Source: Acidimicrobiales bacterium (lineage in GTDB: Bacteria; Actinomycetota; Acidimicrobiia; Acidimicrobiales; RAAP-2). Taken from it: a DNA stretch of 34,272 bases. Where the stretch lies: NCBI GenBank assembly GCA_025351385.1, contig JANXWA010000034.1, forward strand, positions 94,406-128,677, in the 5' to 3' direction. Under the pieces are notes generated by a model, which did not search any database, was not told the origin of the DNA, and saw only the letters and a program-made list of their open reading frames with translations. The position numbers and the translations under genes are program-made. Every line of letters begins with the position of its first letter. Position 1 is the stretch's first letter. Positions 26,635-34,272 of this stretch are shown here, piece after piece.

Positions 26635-27159
26635 ATGGCAGCCAACAAACCACAACGAAAGAGCGCAAAGAGTGTCGATCGATCGACCCTCGAGCTCATC
26701 TCCTCTGCACCGGGCGGCCTCGACGCGATCGACCGCCAGATCATCAGCCAACTGCAGATCGACGGTCGACGTGCCTACGGCGCCATCGCCGATGAGGTCG
26801 GACTCTCTGAGGCGGCCGTACGACGTCGCGTGCAGCGCATGCGCGAGACGGGCGTGATGCAGATCGTGGCGATCACCGATCCGCTGCAACTCGGCTACGG
26901 CCGCGAGGCTCTGATCGGCATTCGCGTGCACGGTGACGTCCGTCTCGTCGCCGACAAGATCGCCTCAATCGAAGAGGCCAACTACGTGGTCATGACCGCG
27001 GGCAGCTTCGACATCATCGCCGAGCTGATCGCCGTCGACGACGACGCGCTGGTCCACCTACTTAACGACTCGATCCGGAGCATTCCGGGCGTCACCGAAG
27101 TCGAAACGTTTCTGTATTTGAAGTTATCGAAGCAGACCTATGCCTGGGGGGCAAAATGA
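26635..27159 (+). CDS. Lrp/AsnC family transcriptional regulator
   Basis: This 174-residue protein has an N-terminal helix-turn-helix, L-D-A-I-D-R-Q-I-I-S-Q-L-Q-I-D-G-R-R-A-Y-G-A-I-A (about 28-51), with recognition helix S-E-A-A-V-R-R-R-V-Q-R-M. A RAM ligand-binding domain follows: G-S-F-D-I-I-A-E-L and S-I-P-G-V-T-E-V-E-T-F-L-Y-L-K. A basic tail of about 27 residues precedes the HTH. ATG 26635 is chosen because TGGAG lies eight bases upstream; the extra 33 codons to 26536 run through the promoter region. ATGA overlap couples it to the aminotransferase. It probably senses the amino acid or amine handled by this locus and controls both the operon and the divergent permease. Confidence 0.93.
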   Translation: MAANKPQRKSAKSVDRSTLELISSAPGGLDAIDRQIISQLQIDGRRAYGAIADEVGLSEAAVRRRVQRMRETGVMQIVAITDPLQLGYGREALIGIRVHGDVRLVADKIASIEEANYVVMTAGSFDIIAELIAVDDDALVHLLNDSIRSIPGVTEVETFLYLKLSKQTYAWGAK

Positions 27160-28577
27160 CGATTCACGAGATCATCACCGACGGAGTCAACTTCACCGAC
27201 GAACGACACGCCAGTCACAACTACTCCGAGCGAGCCCGTAGGAACCTATGGCTGCAGATGTCGCGAATGGGCGCCTACGACGAGCACAAGGAGATCCCGA
27301 TCATGGTGCGCGGCGAGGGCACGCGGGTGTACGACGCGAACGGCGTCGAGTACTTCGACGGCCTGTCGGGGCTCTTCACCAACATGCTCGGGCACGGCCG
27401 TGCGGACATCGCCGCGGCCGCCGCCGAGCAGATGACCAAGATGGCCTTCTTTCCGCTGTGGACGTACGCCCACCCCAAGGCCATCGAGCTGGCCGAGAAG
27501 CTCGCGAGCCTCGCCCCGGGCGACCTCAACCGGGTCTTTTTCACATCGGGCGGCGCCGAGGCCAACGAGAGCGCGTGGAAGCTCGCTCGCCAGTACCACA
27601 AGATGCGCGGCGACACTGACCGCTACAAGGTGATCAGCCGCGACGTGGCGTACCACGGCACGACGCTCGGCGCGTTGACGATCACCTCGCTCGAGGGGTA
27701 CCGCAAGCCGTTCGAGCCGCTCGTGCCAGGTGCGGTCAAGGTGCCCGTCGTGAACTTCTATCGCGCCGAACAGCATCGCGACGACTTCGAGGCATTCGGA
27801 CTCTGGCAGGCCCACCAGATCGAAGAGGCGATCCTGCGAGAGGGTCCCGAGACCGTCGCGGCCGTCTTCCTCGAGCCCGTGCAGAACGCCGGCGGGTGCT
27901 TCAATCCCCCGCCCGGCTACTGGCAGGCCGTGCGCGAGATCTGCGACCGCTACGGCGTCATACTTGTTTCGGACGACGTGATCTGCGCCTTCGGGCGACT
28001 GGGCACCTGGTTCGGTGGTCAGAAGTTCGACTACGTACCGGACATCATCACCTGCGCCAAGGGCATCACCTCGGGCTACGCCCCGCTCGGCGCGATGATC
28101 GTCTCGGACCGACTGGCCGAGCCGTTCCAGCACGGCGACAACTCCTTCGTCCACGGCTTCACCTGGTCGGGCCACCCGATGGCGTGCGCGGTCGCGCTGA
28201 AGAGCATCGAGATCATCGAGACCGAGAAGGTTCTTGAGAACGTGCTCGAGAACGAGGACTACTTCCGCCAGAGCCTGTTGAACCTCAAGGACATCCCGAT
28301 CGTCGGCGACGTCCGGGGCTCGGGTTACTTCTGGGGCGTCGAGCTCGTGAAGAACCAAGAGACCCGCGAGACTTGGGCGGGCGAGGACGCCGAGCGACTG
28401 CTCCGCGGCTACGTCTCGCCCGAGATCTTCCGCCGCGGGCTGATCTGCCGCTCGGACGACCGAGGCGACCCCGTCGTCCAATTGGCCCCACCGCTGATCT
28501 CCACCCGCGCCGACATCGACTTCATGGTCGGCACGATGCGCGAGGTCTTCACCGGAGCGGCCAAGCTCTTCTCCTGA
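27156..28577 (+). CDS. Class III PLP aminotransferase (omega-amino acid / amine:pyruvate type)
   Basis: This 473-residue fold-type I enzyme moves a terminal amino group, typically from a diamine, omega-amino acid or similar amine, to pyruvate or 2-oxoglutarate. It has F-T-S-G-G-A-E-A-N-E at about 129-138, A-Y-H-G-T-T near 165-170, Asp273 in V-S-D-D-V that binds the pyridine nitrogen, and PLP Lys302 in T-C-A-K-G-I-T-S-G-Y. The second residue of the usual D-E-V motif is Asp. Putrescine or beta-alanine aminotransferases are the nearest relatives I can suggest; the exact substrate is not readable. It is coupled to the Lrp gene (ATGA), and its stop overlaps the next ATG (TGATG). Confidence 0.94.
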   Translation: MTIHEIITDGVNFTDERHASHNYSERARRNLWLQMSRMGAYDEHKEIPIMVRGEGTRVYDANGVEYFDGLSGLFTNMLGHGRADIAAAAAEQMTKMAFFPLWTYAHPKAIELAEKLASLAPGDLNRVFFTSGGAEANESAWKLARQYHKMRGDTDRYKVISRDVAYHGTTLGALTITSLEGYRKPFEPLVPGAVKVPVVNFYRAEQHRDDFEAFGLWQAHQIEEAILREGPETVAAVFLEPVQNAGGCFNPPPGYWQAVREICDRYGVILVSDDVICAFGRLGTWFGGQKFDYVPDIITCAKGITSGYAPLGAMIVSDRLAEPFQHGDNSFVHGFTWSGHPMACAVALKSIEIIETEKVLENVLENEDYFRQSLLNLKDIPIVGDVRGSGYFWGVELVKNQETRETWAGEDAERLLRGYVSPEIFRRGLICRSDDRGDPVVQLAPPLISTRADIDFMVGTMREVFTGAAKLFS

Positions 28578-29965
28578 TGCGACTACCACAGTCACTGTGG
28601 TGGTCGTCGCTGGACGAGCCGGTCGTTCCGCGACCATCGTTGCAACGCCACCTCGACGTCGACGTCGCCATCGTCGGCGGTGGGTTCACGGGACTTTGGA
28701 CGGCGCGCGAGCTAAAGCGTCGCGACCCGAGCCTGCGGATTGCCGTGCTCGAGAAATCGGTCTGCGGGTTCGGCGCCTCCGGACGCAATGGCGGATGGGC
28801 CTCGGCCCTCTATCCCCTCAGTGACGACACCGTCGTCAAACGCTACGGCGTCGAGGCCTTCAACGCGCAGCGCCACGTCCTCTACGACGCGGTCGCCAAT
28901 CTCGGTGCCTGCGCCAAAGAGGACGGCATCGACGCGCGTTTTACTCAGGGCGGGACCCTGACTTTCGCCCGCTCCGAGGTCCAGTCCGCACGTTTGCGCG
29001 CGAGCATCGAATCGTCTCGTGAGTGCGGCGTCGGGCCCGAGGACCTCGATTGGCTCGAGGGGGAGTCCCTCACGGCCCACGGCCACCTCGACGGCGCCCT
29101 CGGGGCGAAGTTCTCGCCGCACTGCGGGCGCATCGACCCCTCCCGACTGGTGCGGGGTCTCAGTGACGCCGTCGAACGACTCGGCGTCGAGGTCTACGAG
29201 GAGACGGCGGTCACGCGCATCGTCCCCGGCCGTTGCGGTCGCCAGCCCGAAGTCGTCACCATCGGTGCGAGCGTCCACGCTGACTTCGTTGTGCGCGCCA
29301 CCGAGGCCTTCACGACGACACTGCCGGGCGAACGACGCACCGTGGCGCCGATCTACTCGCTGATGGTCGCCACCGAGCCGCTGTCGAGCAGCTTCTGGGA
29401 CGAGGTGGGCTTCGCAAAGTGCCAAACCTTCGCCGACAACCGACACCTCATCATCTACGGCCAGCGAACGCACGACGACCGCATCGCCTTTGGCGGGCGT
29501 GGATCTCCGTACCACTTCGGATCGACGGTCGAGGAGCGCTTTGACGCGAACCCCAAGGTCTTCGCGATGCTCGAAGCGACTCTGCACGAACTGTTCCCCA
29601 ACCTGAATGGCGTCATCACGCATCGTTGGGGTGGTCCGATCGCCATGCCGCGCGACGGCTCGCCGTCGGTCCTCGTCGACTACGACTCAGGACTTGCGTC
29701 GGCCGGCGGCTACACCGGCGACGGTGTCGTGCTGAGCCACGTGGCCGCCACCGCAATGGCCGACCTGTTGACCCAGCCCGACGAAGAGACCGAGTTCACG
29801 CGGCTACCGTTCGTGCACCACCGCAACCGGCACTGGGAGTTCGAGCCCTTCCGCTGGCTCGGCATCAACGTCGGACTCGGCCTGGGGACCTGGGCCGACC
29901 GGGTCGAGGAGCGCCGCGGAGTCGAGAGCCGCGCTGGCCACCTACTGGACCGTCTGCTCAACTAG
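28577..29965 (+). CDS. FAD-dependent amine oxidoreductase, PuuB-like (DAO family)
   Basis: This 462-residue flavoprotein has the FAD-binding V-A-I-V-G-G-G-F-T-G-L-W-T-A (30-43) with Glu59 at the end of the second strand, and G-A-S-G-R-N-G-G-W (67-75), characteristic of the group containing gamma-glutamylputrescine oxidase PuuB. The C-terminal G-Y-T-G-D-G-V completes the FAD site. It would oxidise an amine or N-substituted amino acid to the aldehyde or oxo acid plus amine and peroxide. The ATG at 28577 overlaps the aminotransferase stop. The gene pair suggests successive or alternative steps in amine breakdown. No gamma-glutamylputrescine synthetase (PuuA) is in the window, so the full Puu pathway is not shown. 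Confidence 0.9.
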   Translation: MRLPQSLWWSSLDEPVVPRPSLQRHLDVDVAIVGGGFTGLWTARELKRRDPSLRIAVLEKSVCGFGASGRNGGWASALYPLSDDTVVKRYGVEAFNAQRHVLYDAVANLGACAKEDGIDARFTQGGTLTFARSEVQSARLRASIESSRECGVGPEDLDWLEGESLTAHGHLDGALGAKFSPHCGRIDPSRLVRGLSDAVERLGVEVYEETAVTRIVPGRCGRQPEVVTIGASVHADFVVRATEAFTTTLPGERRTVAPIYSLMVATEPLSSSFWDEVGFAKCQTFADNRHLIIYGQRTHDDRIAFGGRGSPYHFGSTVEERFDANPKVFAMLEATLHELFPNLNGVITHRWGGPIAMPRDGSPSVLVDYDSGLASAGGYTGDGVVLSHVAATAMADLLTQPDEETEFTRLPFVHHRNRHWEFEPFRWLGINVGLGLGTWADRVEERRGVESRAGHLLDRLLN

Positions 29966-29973
29966 GTGCGGCG

Positions 29974-30612
29974 CTACTTCAGGATGTTCACGGCTCTCGC
30001 CGCAACGATCGCGATGGTCACCAGCGAAACCATCGACTCGGTGGCGAACAGAGCCTTGGCGCGAAATGACAGGGGCATGGCGTCGGCCGGCGCGAAGCTC
30101 GTGCCGTTGGCGAAGCTCGTGTAGAGGTAGTCGAAGAACCTCGGATGCCAGTCGGGCGACGCGAGGGTGGGATTCTCCATCTGGGGGAACTGGAGGTCCG
30201 GATACTCCATCTCGCCCCCGGCGCGTAGGTGCGGCCCCCCGCGATCAATCTCCCAGAGCCACAGGCCGTAGACGATGACGTTCGTGAGCCACACCGAGAC
30301 TGCCGAGTAGACGAGGTTGCGGCCCTGGGACACGTTCGCGACCAGAAGGTGTCGTACGAGTAGCCCCATCGACACCACGTTGGCCACGGTGATGACGGCG
30401 ATCAGCACGATCGTGAGACGTCGGACCCATGACGACTCGTTGGGGTGGCGGTGCTTGGTCGCCGAGAGTGGGATGAGGGGCAGGGCGATGAGGATCGGCA
30501 ACAACCATCGGGGGCCGACGACGAGGCGGTTCGGCAGCACTATGTAGAGCCCGACGCAGGCCAACAACGCCAACGAGGCCGGCCACCTCGGTTCAGGTCG
30601 GACGGACTCCAC
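29974..30612 (-). CDS. Uncharacterised integral membrane protein with channel-like C-terminus
   Basis: This protein of about 212 residues has hydrophobic helices at about 14-31, 35-52, 65-85, 102-120 and 185-208. Between helices 4 and 5 it has F-D-Y-L-Y-T-S-F-A-N-G-T-S-F-A-P-A-D and then E-S-M-V-S-L-V-T-I-A-I-V-A-A-R-A-V-N-I-L. This arrangement resembles the pore helix, loop and inner helix of two-TM potassium channels, but the T-V-G-Y-G filter is missing. I believe similar proteins exist in other Actinobacteria, without known function. GTG 30612 is preferred, with AGTAGG nine bases upstream; a TTG at 30621 is possible. It starts about 10 bases after the stop of the exported protein and is probably co-translated with it. 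Confidence 0.75.
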   Translation of the reverse strand: MESVRPEPRWPASLALLACVGLYIVLPNRLVVGPRWLLPILIALPLIPLSATKHRHPNESSWVRRLTIVLIAVITVANVVSMGLLVRHLLVANVSQGRNLVYSAVSVWLTNVIVYGLWLWEIDRGGPHLRAGGEMEYPDLQFPQMENPTLASPDWHPRFFDYLYTSFANGTSFAPADAMPLSFRAKALFATESMVSLVTIAIVAARAVNILK

Positions 30613-30622
30613 GACGACCAAC

Positions 30623-31420
30623 CTACTTGAGAACTGTTTGACCGAGGGAGGAAAGGTGTTGTGGGATCAGTATCGACGTGAACGCCGCCGAAGCGAGGAT
30701 CTTCTGAATGGTCGACCGCGACACCGGTCGGACATCGGAACGAAGAGGGGCAATGATCGGTCCACCGTGGTTGTACGAGAGTACGACCGCGGTGATCGTC
30801 GTCGTCGAGTGCCGGGCCGTGATCGTGACTGAGCTCTGGGTGACCTCGCCCTGGGCGCCGGTGGTGAGGCTCCAGTCGAGCGAAGCGAGGCGGGCCGGCT
30901 GATTGGCGGGGCCGAGGATGTTCGAGACGGCCACGTTGTTGCGGATGAAGTGGTACGTCGTGTAGTAGCCACTCGTGGTGATCGTCTCTTGACCGAATCC
31001 CCCGATGAGTCCGATGTCGGGCTTGGTCATCTCGAGGGCCAATCCGAAGAGCGCCGGCTTTGTGGCCGGAATCATCAGCCACGGCCCCGACGAGCTCGCG
31101 GCCGAACCGGCGTAGAGGTGATGTCCGACGAGTCGAAGGTCGACTGCGGCCACCGAGAACACCAACGGGAAGCTGATCGTCGCCTCGACGTTGTTGGTCG
31201 AGAAGTCGACGTTGACGTTGGCCGAGAGGCTGTAGGCCTGGCCGGTCGAGGCGGTAACCAGCAGATTCGCTGACTTTGGCGGGTAGCCGTTCAAAGCTAG
31301 GGGGTCCTTGGCGGGACCGTTGGAACTCGAGTCGGTGGCGGCGAAAAAGATGCCGGTGATCGAAAGGGAGAGGGCGACGGCGGCGAGCAGCATGGCCCCG
31401 GAACGTGTGGACACTGCCAT
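30623..31420 (-). CDS. Uncharacterised exported or membrane-anchored protein
   Basis: This 265-residue protein begins with a signal-like segment: M-A-V-S-T-R, a hydrophobic run at about 9-28, then a region rich in S, N and P. There is no lipobox Cys. The rest is rich in beta-forming and Ser/Thr residues (F-S-T-N-N-V-E-A-T-I-S-F, G-Y-Y-T-T-Y-H-F-I), and the pattern of strands vaguely resembles the LppX/LprG lipid-carrier fold, a weak suggestion only. I do not recognise the family. A TAGGGT hexamer six bases before the ATG sets the start. The channel-like membrane protein follows directly, so the two may form an envelope unit. Confidence 0.8.
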   Translation of the reverse strand: MAVSTRSGAMLLAAVALSLSITGIFFAATDSSSNGPAKDPLALNGYPPKSANLLVTASTGQAYSLSANVNVDFSTNNVEATISFPLVFSVAAVDLRLVGHHLYAGSAASSSGPWLMIPATKPALFGLALEMTKPDIGLIGGFGQETITTSGYYTTYHFIRNNVAVSNILGPANQPARLASLDWSLTTGAQGEVTQSSVTITARHSTTTITAVVLSYNHGGPIIAPLRSDVRPVSRSTIQKILASAAFTSILIPQHLSSLGQTVLK

Positions 31421-31426
31421 AGAACC

Positions 31427-31432
31427 ACCCTA
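31427..31432 (-). promoter_or_regulatory. Leaderless-type -10 element (TAGGGT) for the exported-protein operon
   Basis: TAGGGT, six bases, then ATG at 31420 on the minus strand. Confidence 0.55.
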
Positions 31433-31463
31433 CCGGTCGGTTCTCGACGGATCAGCGCCGGAC

Positions 31464-32438
31464 TTACGCCAGCGGTTCACGCAGTAGTTCGACCAGCAGC
31501 TCGTGGGAGATGTTTCGCCCGCTCGCCACGAAGCCAATTCGCGACGTCGTGTCATTCACGTGATTACCGGTGATCGCCGCGTAGGAGGCGGCGGCCGAGC
31601 CCTCCATGACGAGCCCGTTCGTCTCAATCGTCTCGCGCACCGCCCGGCGTATCTCGATCTCGGGTACCAAGATGAGCGGCACCCGATAGCGCGCAATCAG
31701 TTCGTTCGTCACTGAGCCGTCGTCGCCGCCCCCGGCGAGCCCGTCGGCGATGGTGGGGCGGTGGACGACCTCGCCCATCGTGGCGCCGCGCAGCACGTGA
31801 TAGAGGGCTGCGCTCTCGGCTGGCTGGATCCCGGTGACGCGGATGTCGCCACGTCCGTGATCGTCGCGCGACAGCAGGATCCCCGAGATCATGCCACCGC
31901 CGCCCACCGATACCACCAGGTGCTCGATCTCTGGCGCTTGGAGCAGCATCTCGTCGAGGACCGTCGCCTGGCCGGCGATGACGTTGGTGTCGTTGAAGGG
32001 CGAGATGTAGCGGATCGAGCGCTCCTGGGCGAGCTCGAGGCCGTGCGTTTGGGCGTCGTCATACGACGACCCGAATTGGATGAGTTCAATGTCGTACTCG
32101 CGGAGCTTCTTGACCTTGGCGTGCGACGCGTTCGCGGGCACGACGACGGTGGCGCGAACGCCGAGGACCATCGACGCGTGGGCGATCCCGAGTCCGTGAT
32201 TGCCGGCCGACGACGTGACCACGGCGCCACTCGGGTCGTCCCGGTGGGCGGCGTCGATGGCGGCCAACGCACCGCGAACCTTGAACGACCCGGTCGGCTG
32301 GAGACTCTCGAGCTTGGCCAGCACCGGGCGGCCCCGCAGCGAGATCGTCACCGTGGGCGTGGCCACCAGGTGATCGCCGATGACGCGTCGGGCCGCTTCG
32401 AGTTGATCGGCGGAGGGAGGAAGGACGTGACGAATCAT
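31464..32438 (-). CDS. Threonine/serine dehydratase-like PLP enzyme (fold type II)
   Basis: This 324-residue enzyme carries PLP Lys53 in P-T-G-S-F-K-V-R-G-A, S-S-A-G-N-H-G-L-G-I-A, and the phosphate-binding glycine run V-S-V-G-G-G-G-M-I-S-G. It matches short catabolic threonine ammonia-lyases and serine racemase/dehydratases, which give 2-oxobutyrate or pyruvate plus ammonium. The C-terminal regulatory ACT domain of biosynthetic IlvA is absent, so feedback inhibition by isoleucine is not expected. E-G-S-A-A-A lies near the end as in relatives. TAGGCT seven bases before the ATG gives a leaderless start. It may add to amino-acid catabolism encoded at 24-30 kb, though it has its own promoter. 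Confidence 0.9.
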   Translation of the reverse strand: MIRHVLPPSADQLEAARRVIGDHLVATPTVTISLRGRPVLAKLESLQPTGSFKVRGALAAIDAAHRDDPSGAVVTSSAGNHGLGIAHASMVLGVRATVVVPANASHAKVKKLREYDIELIQFGSSYDDAQTHGLELAQERSIRYISPFNDTNVIAGQATVLDEMLLQAPEIEHLVVSVGGGGMISGILLSRDDHGRGDIRVTGIQPAESAALYHVLRGATMGEVVHRPTIADGLAGGGDDGSVTNELIARYRVPLILVPEIEIRRAVRETIETNGLVMEGSAAASYAAITGNHVNDTTSRIGFVASGRNISHELLVELLREPLA

Positions 32439-32445
32439 CCGGGTC

Positions 32446-32451
32446 AGCCTA
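32446..32451 (-). promoter_or_regulatory. Leaderless-type -10 element (TAGGCT) for the dehydratase gene
   Basis: TAGGCT, seven bases, then ATG at 32438 on the minus strand. Confidence 0.55.
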
Positions 32452-32485
32452 TCTTGCCCATTTATCGGCCTTTTTTACCAACAGG

Positions 32486-32491
32486 TAAGGT
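32486..32491 (+). promoter_or_regulatory. Leaderless-type -10 element (TAAGGT) for the CadD-like gene
   Basis: TAAGGT, six bases, then GTG at 32498. A T-rich tract (TTTTTT, 32471-32476) lies upstream between the divergent starts. Confidence 0.55.
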
Positions 32492-32497
32492 CGGCGC

Positions 32498-33064
32498 GTG
32501 CATTCGTTACCCGGGGTCGTCATCGTCGCCTCGCTCGCCTTCTGGGGCACCATGTTCGACAACTTCTTCGCCTTCGCCGCGCAGCTTGTCATCACCGACC
32601 GCAGTCGATACCGACGCGTCGGGTGGGCGCAAGCAATCGGAGTCGCAGCGCTCATCGTGCTCGCGGCAGGCGTCGGTTCCCTACTCGCGCCGATCCCCCT
32701 TCCGTGGGTCGGCATTCTGTGCGTCGCACCGTGGGGACTGGGGGTGCACGCGTGGCGCCACCGAGAGCGGCCGGTGGTCGAGCAATTCCGTCGCGGCGCA
32801 ATCACCACGTTCACGCTGACCCTCGCCCTCGGCGGAGACAATCTCGCCGTGTGGATACCGCTGCTTCGCGCGAACGGGGTCGTGCACGCCCTGGTCACCA
32901 TCGTGACGTTCGCCGCGTGGGAGGGGCTCTTCGTCGTCACCACCCAATCCCTCACCAGCCATCCGCGAGTCGTCAAGTGGGGGGCCAGGCACGCGCCGTC
33001 ATTGTTCCCATGGGTCTACTTCGCTCTGGGGGTGCTGATCCTTTTCGAGTGCGGCACCCTGTAA
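32498..33064 (+). CDS. CadD-like cadmium resistance / cation transporter
   Basis: This 188-residue membrane protein has about five hydrophobic helices and two short acidic-polar motifs facing each other in the two halves: F-D-N-F-F-A-F at 20-26 and L-G-G-D-N-L-A-V-W-I-P-L-L at 111-123. This pattern is that of the CadD family within the LysE transporter superfamily, some members of which confer cadmium resistance. The second motif is the closest match. The actual ion is not proven. The GTG start at 32498 is set by the TAAGGT hexamer. It is divergent from the dehydratase gene and is followed 48 bases later by an MFS gene with its own promoter. Confidence 0.78.
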   Translation: MHSLPGVVIVASLAFWGTMFDNFFAFAAQLVITDRSRYRRVGWAQAIGVAALIVLAAGVGSLLAPIPLPWVGILCVAPWGLGVHAWRHRERPVVEQFRRGAITTFTLTLALGGDNLAVWIPLLRANGVVHALVTIVTFAAWEGLFVVTTQSLTSHPRVVKWGARHAPSLFPWVYFALGVLILFECGTL

Positions 33065-33099
33065 CGTCGTCGGAACGAAGAACGGCGATACCAGACCAC

Positions 33100-33105
33100 T
33101 AGCGT
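33100..33105 (+). promoter_or_regulatory. Leaderless-type -10 element (TAGCGT) for the last MFS gene
   Basis: TAGCGT, seven bases, then GTG at 33113. An earlier in-frame GTG at 33104 falls inside the hexamer and would not be on the predicted mRNA. Confidence 0.5.
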
Positions 33106-33112
33106 GGTCGCC

Positions 33113-34270
33113 GTGACGCCCAACACTCCGCAGCAGACCCTTCGACGCCTCACGATCATCGTGGCGATCCAGTGGATGGGCGCGACGTTGGGGCTTCCCC
33201 TGCTCCCTCTGTTCCTGGAGCATCGCGGCGGCACGCCCACGATCATCGGCTTCATCATGGCGTCGTTCTTCGTCGCCGGCGTCGCCACGCAGTTCGCGCT
33301 CGGTCGCCTAGCCGACAAGATCGGACGTCGACCGGTCCTGATCGCGAGCCTCGTCGCCTACGCGATCGCCAGCATGGCGTACGTGCTGCCGGTGACCGCT
33401 CCGTGGTTCACCGTGGCACGAATGGTGCAGGGCGCCTCGGCCGGCGCTATCGAAGTCGCGTCGATGTCAGCGGTGGCGGCGCTCTTCTCCGAGGAGACCC
33501 GAGGGCGGGCGATCTCGCGGATTATCGCCGCCCAGCTGTTCGGCCTCGCCATTGGCCCAGTGGCCGGCGTCGTCGTGCCGGTGAAGGCGCTCGGCTGGGC
33601 CTTTTTCACCGCCGGACTGGTCAGTCTCTGCGCCGCGGGCGTCGCGTTTCGCACGAACCTCGGCGACAAGGCCTACGACCCGACGCCGTTGCCTCGGCTG
33701 CAACTGAACCAACAGCTGGTCGGTGCCCTCTTCGCCGCCAGCGCGAGCGGCCTCGCGATCGGCGTCTACGAGGCGTGCTGGAGCCTGCTGATGCACGCGC
33801 ACCACGCGTCGACGTTGCAGATCAGGCTCAGCTGGACACTGTTCTGCCTTCCCTGGGTGCTGCTCAGTGGGGTCGGCGGTTGGCTGGCCGACCACGCCAA
33901 CCGCCGCTTCATCGCCCTCGCCGGGCTCTTCAACAACGCGGTGTTCCTCTCGATATACCCGCACATCCACAACAACAATCTGATGCTGTTCTTGGGCTCG
34001 CTGGAGTCGATCGGCTCGGCGCTCTCGGTGCCGTCGATTTCGTCGTTGATGAGTCAGGGGGCCGTCCACCGCGAACTGAGTCGCCGTCAGGGCCTCTTCG
34101 CTACCTCCAACACGGCGGCGCTCGCTCTCGCCGCCGGACTCTCGGGCTTTCTCTTCACGGTGAATTCGGCGCTGCCGTTCACGGTCATGGCAATCGTCTC
34201 GGCCACGTTGGCCGCGACCACGCTCTGGTGGTGGCGCGACGTGACCGGCAACATCACTCACCGGCTCTAG
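33113..34270 (+). CDS. MFS transporter, DHA1 family (MdtG/Bmr-like)
   Basis: This 385-residue transporter is complete; its TAG ends two bases before the window edge. It has about 12 helices, with Q-W-M-G-A-T-L-G-L-P-L-L-P-L-F-L in helix 1, motif A G-R-L-A-D-K-I-G-R-R-P at about 64-74, and V-A-R-M-V-Q-G-A-S-A-G-A in helix 4. A second, weaker motif A copy, G-G-W-L-A-D-H-A-N-R-R, starts the second half. Such DHA1 proteins are usually drug or metabolite exporters. It is one of four MFS transporters in this window. The GTG at 33113 is chosen from the promoter spacing, removing three residues from the longest reading. Confidence 0.88.
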   Translation: MTPNTPQQTLRRLTIIVAIQWMGATLGLPLLPLFLEHRGGTPTIIGFIMASFFVAGVATQFALGRLADKIGRRPVLIASLVAYAIASMAYVLPVTAPWFTVARMVQGASAGAIEVASMSAVAALFSEETRGRAISRIIAAQLFGLAIGPVAGVVVPVKALGWAFFTAGLVSLCAAGVAFRTNLGDKAYDPTPLPRLQLNQQLVGALFAASASGLAIGVYEACWSLLMHAHHASTLQIRLSWTLFCLPWVLLSGVGGWLADHANRRFIALAGLFNNAVFLSIYPHIHNNNLMLFLGSLESIGSALSVPSISSLMSQGAVHRELSRRQGLFATSNTAALALAAGLSGFLFTVNSALPFTVMAIVSATLAATTLWWWRDVTGNITHRL

Positions 34271-34272
34271 GC

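Noticed and set aside
27246-28637. 463-codon minus-strand open frame opposite the aminotransferase
   Set aside because: Shadow of the aminotransferase; no domain signatures, and the plus-strand product has every PLP motif.

Overview
The window is GC-rich, gene-dense DNA (roughly two thirds G+C by eye, not computed) from an actinobacterium, most likely a member of the Acidimicrobiia or a near relative. The pointers are the GTG starts, the genes led by a TANNNT hexamer only 6-8 bases before the start codon (leaderless mRNAs), the T-T-T-T-T-V linker repeats in a PASTA kinase-like protein, and the MFS, DUF5522, GNAT and SDR content. There are no rRNA or tRNA genes, insertion sequences, phage genes or CRISPR arrays, and no stretch over 300 bases lacks a gene. 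The longest gap is the about 209-base regulatory region at 26426-26634.

Layout. (1) 1-4588, minus strand: a short-chain dehydrogenase and an MFS exporter overlap by 4 bases. They are followed by an alpha/beta hydrolase, gatC and gatA (cut by the left edge), also joined by 4-base GTGA overlaps. (2) 4644-13754, minus strand: a tightly packed seven-gene run of MFS exporter, succinate-semialdehyde-type aldehyde dehydrogenase, cysteine desulfurase, mnmA, ligA, a PASTA protein-kinase homologue that has lost its catalytic residues, and a small Cys/His-rich protein. The desulfurase next to mnmA suggests local sulfur supply for tRNA 2-thiouridine. (3) 13803-15161: a 45-residue membrane peptide, yceI with a strong terminator, and a divergent MarR regulator. 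A 20-bp palindrome overlies the yceI promoter. (4) 15151-23679: ileS (eukaryote-like, class 2), two GNAT proteins, a HAD phosphatase, a glutathione-peroxidase-family enzyme, a quinone oxidoreductase, a DUF5522 protein and a 14-TM drug exporter. Many of these converge tail to tail with overlapping stop codons.

(5) 23762-29965 looks like an amine or amino-acid catabolic locus. An Lrp/AsnC regulator heads a plus-strand operon with a class III aminotransferase and a PuuB-like FAD amine oxidase. An APC permease and alanine dehydrogenase are read the other way. The inferred logic is uptake, transamination onto pyruvate (or oxidation), then alanine deamination to regenerate pyruvate and release ammonium. 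The aldehyde dehydrogenase at 11.1-12.5 kb could take the resulting semialdehyde further. (6) 29974-34270: an uncharacterised membrane protein coupled to an uncharacterised exported protein, a threonine/serine dehydratase-like PLP enzyme, a CadD-like transporter and a last MFS transporter that ends two bases before the window edge.

I see no obvious defence island or biosynthetic cluster. The most unusual items are the PASTA pseudokinase with its coupled small Cys/His-rich protein, the desulfurase active-site substitution, and the uncharacterised membrane/exported pair.
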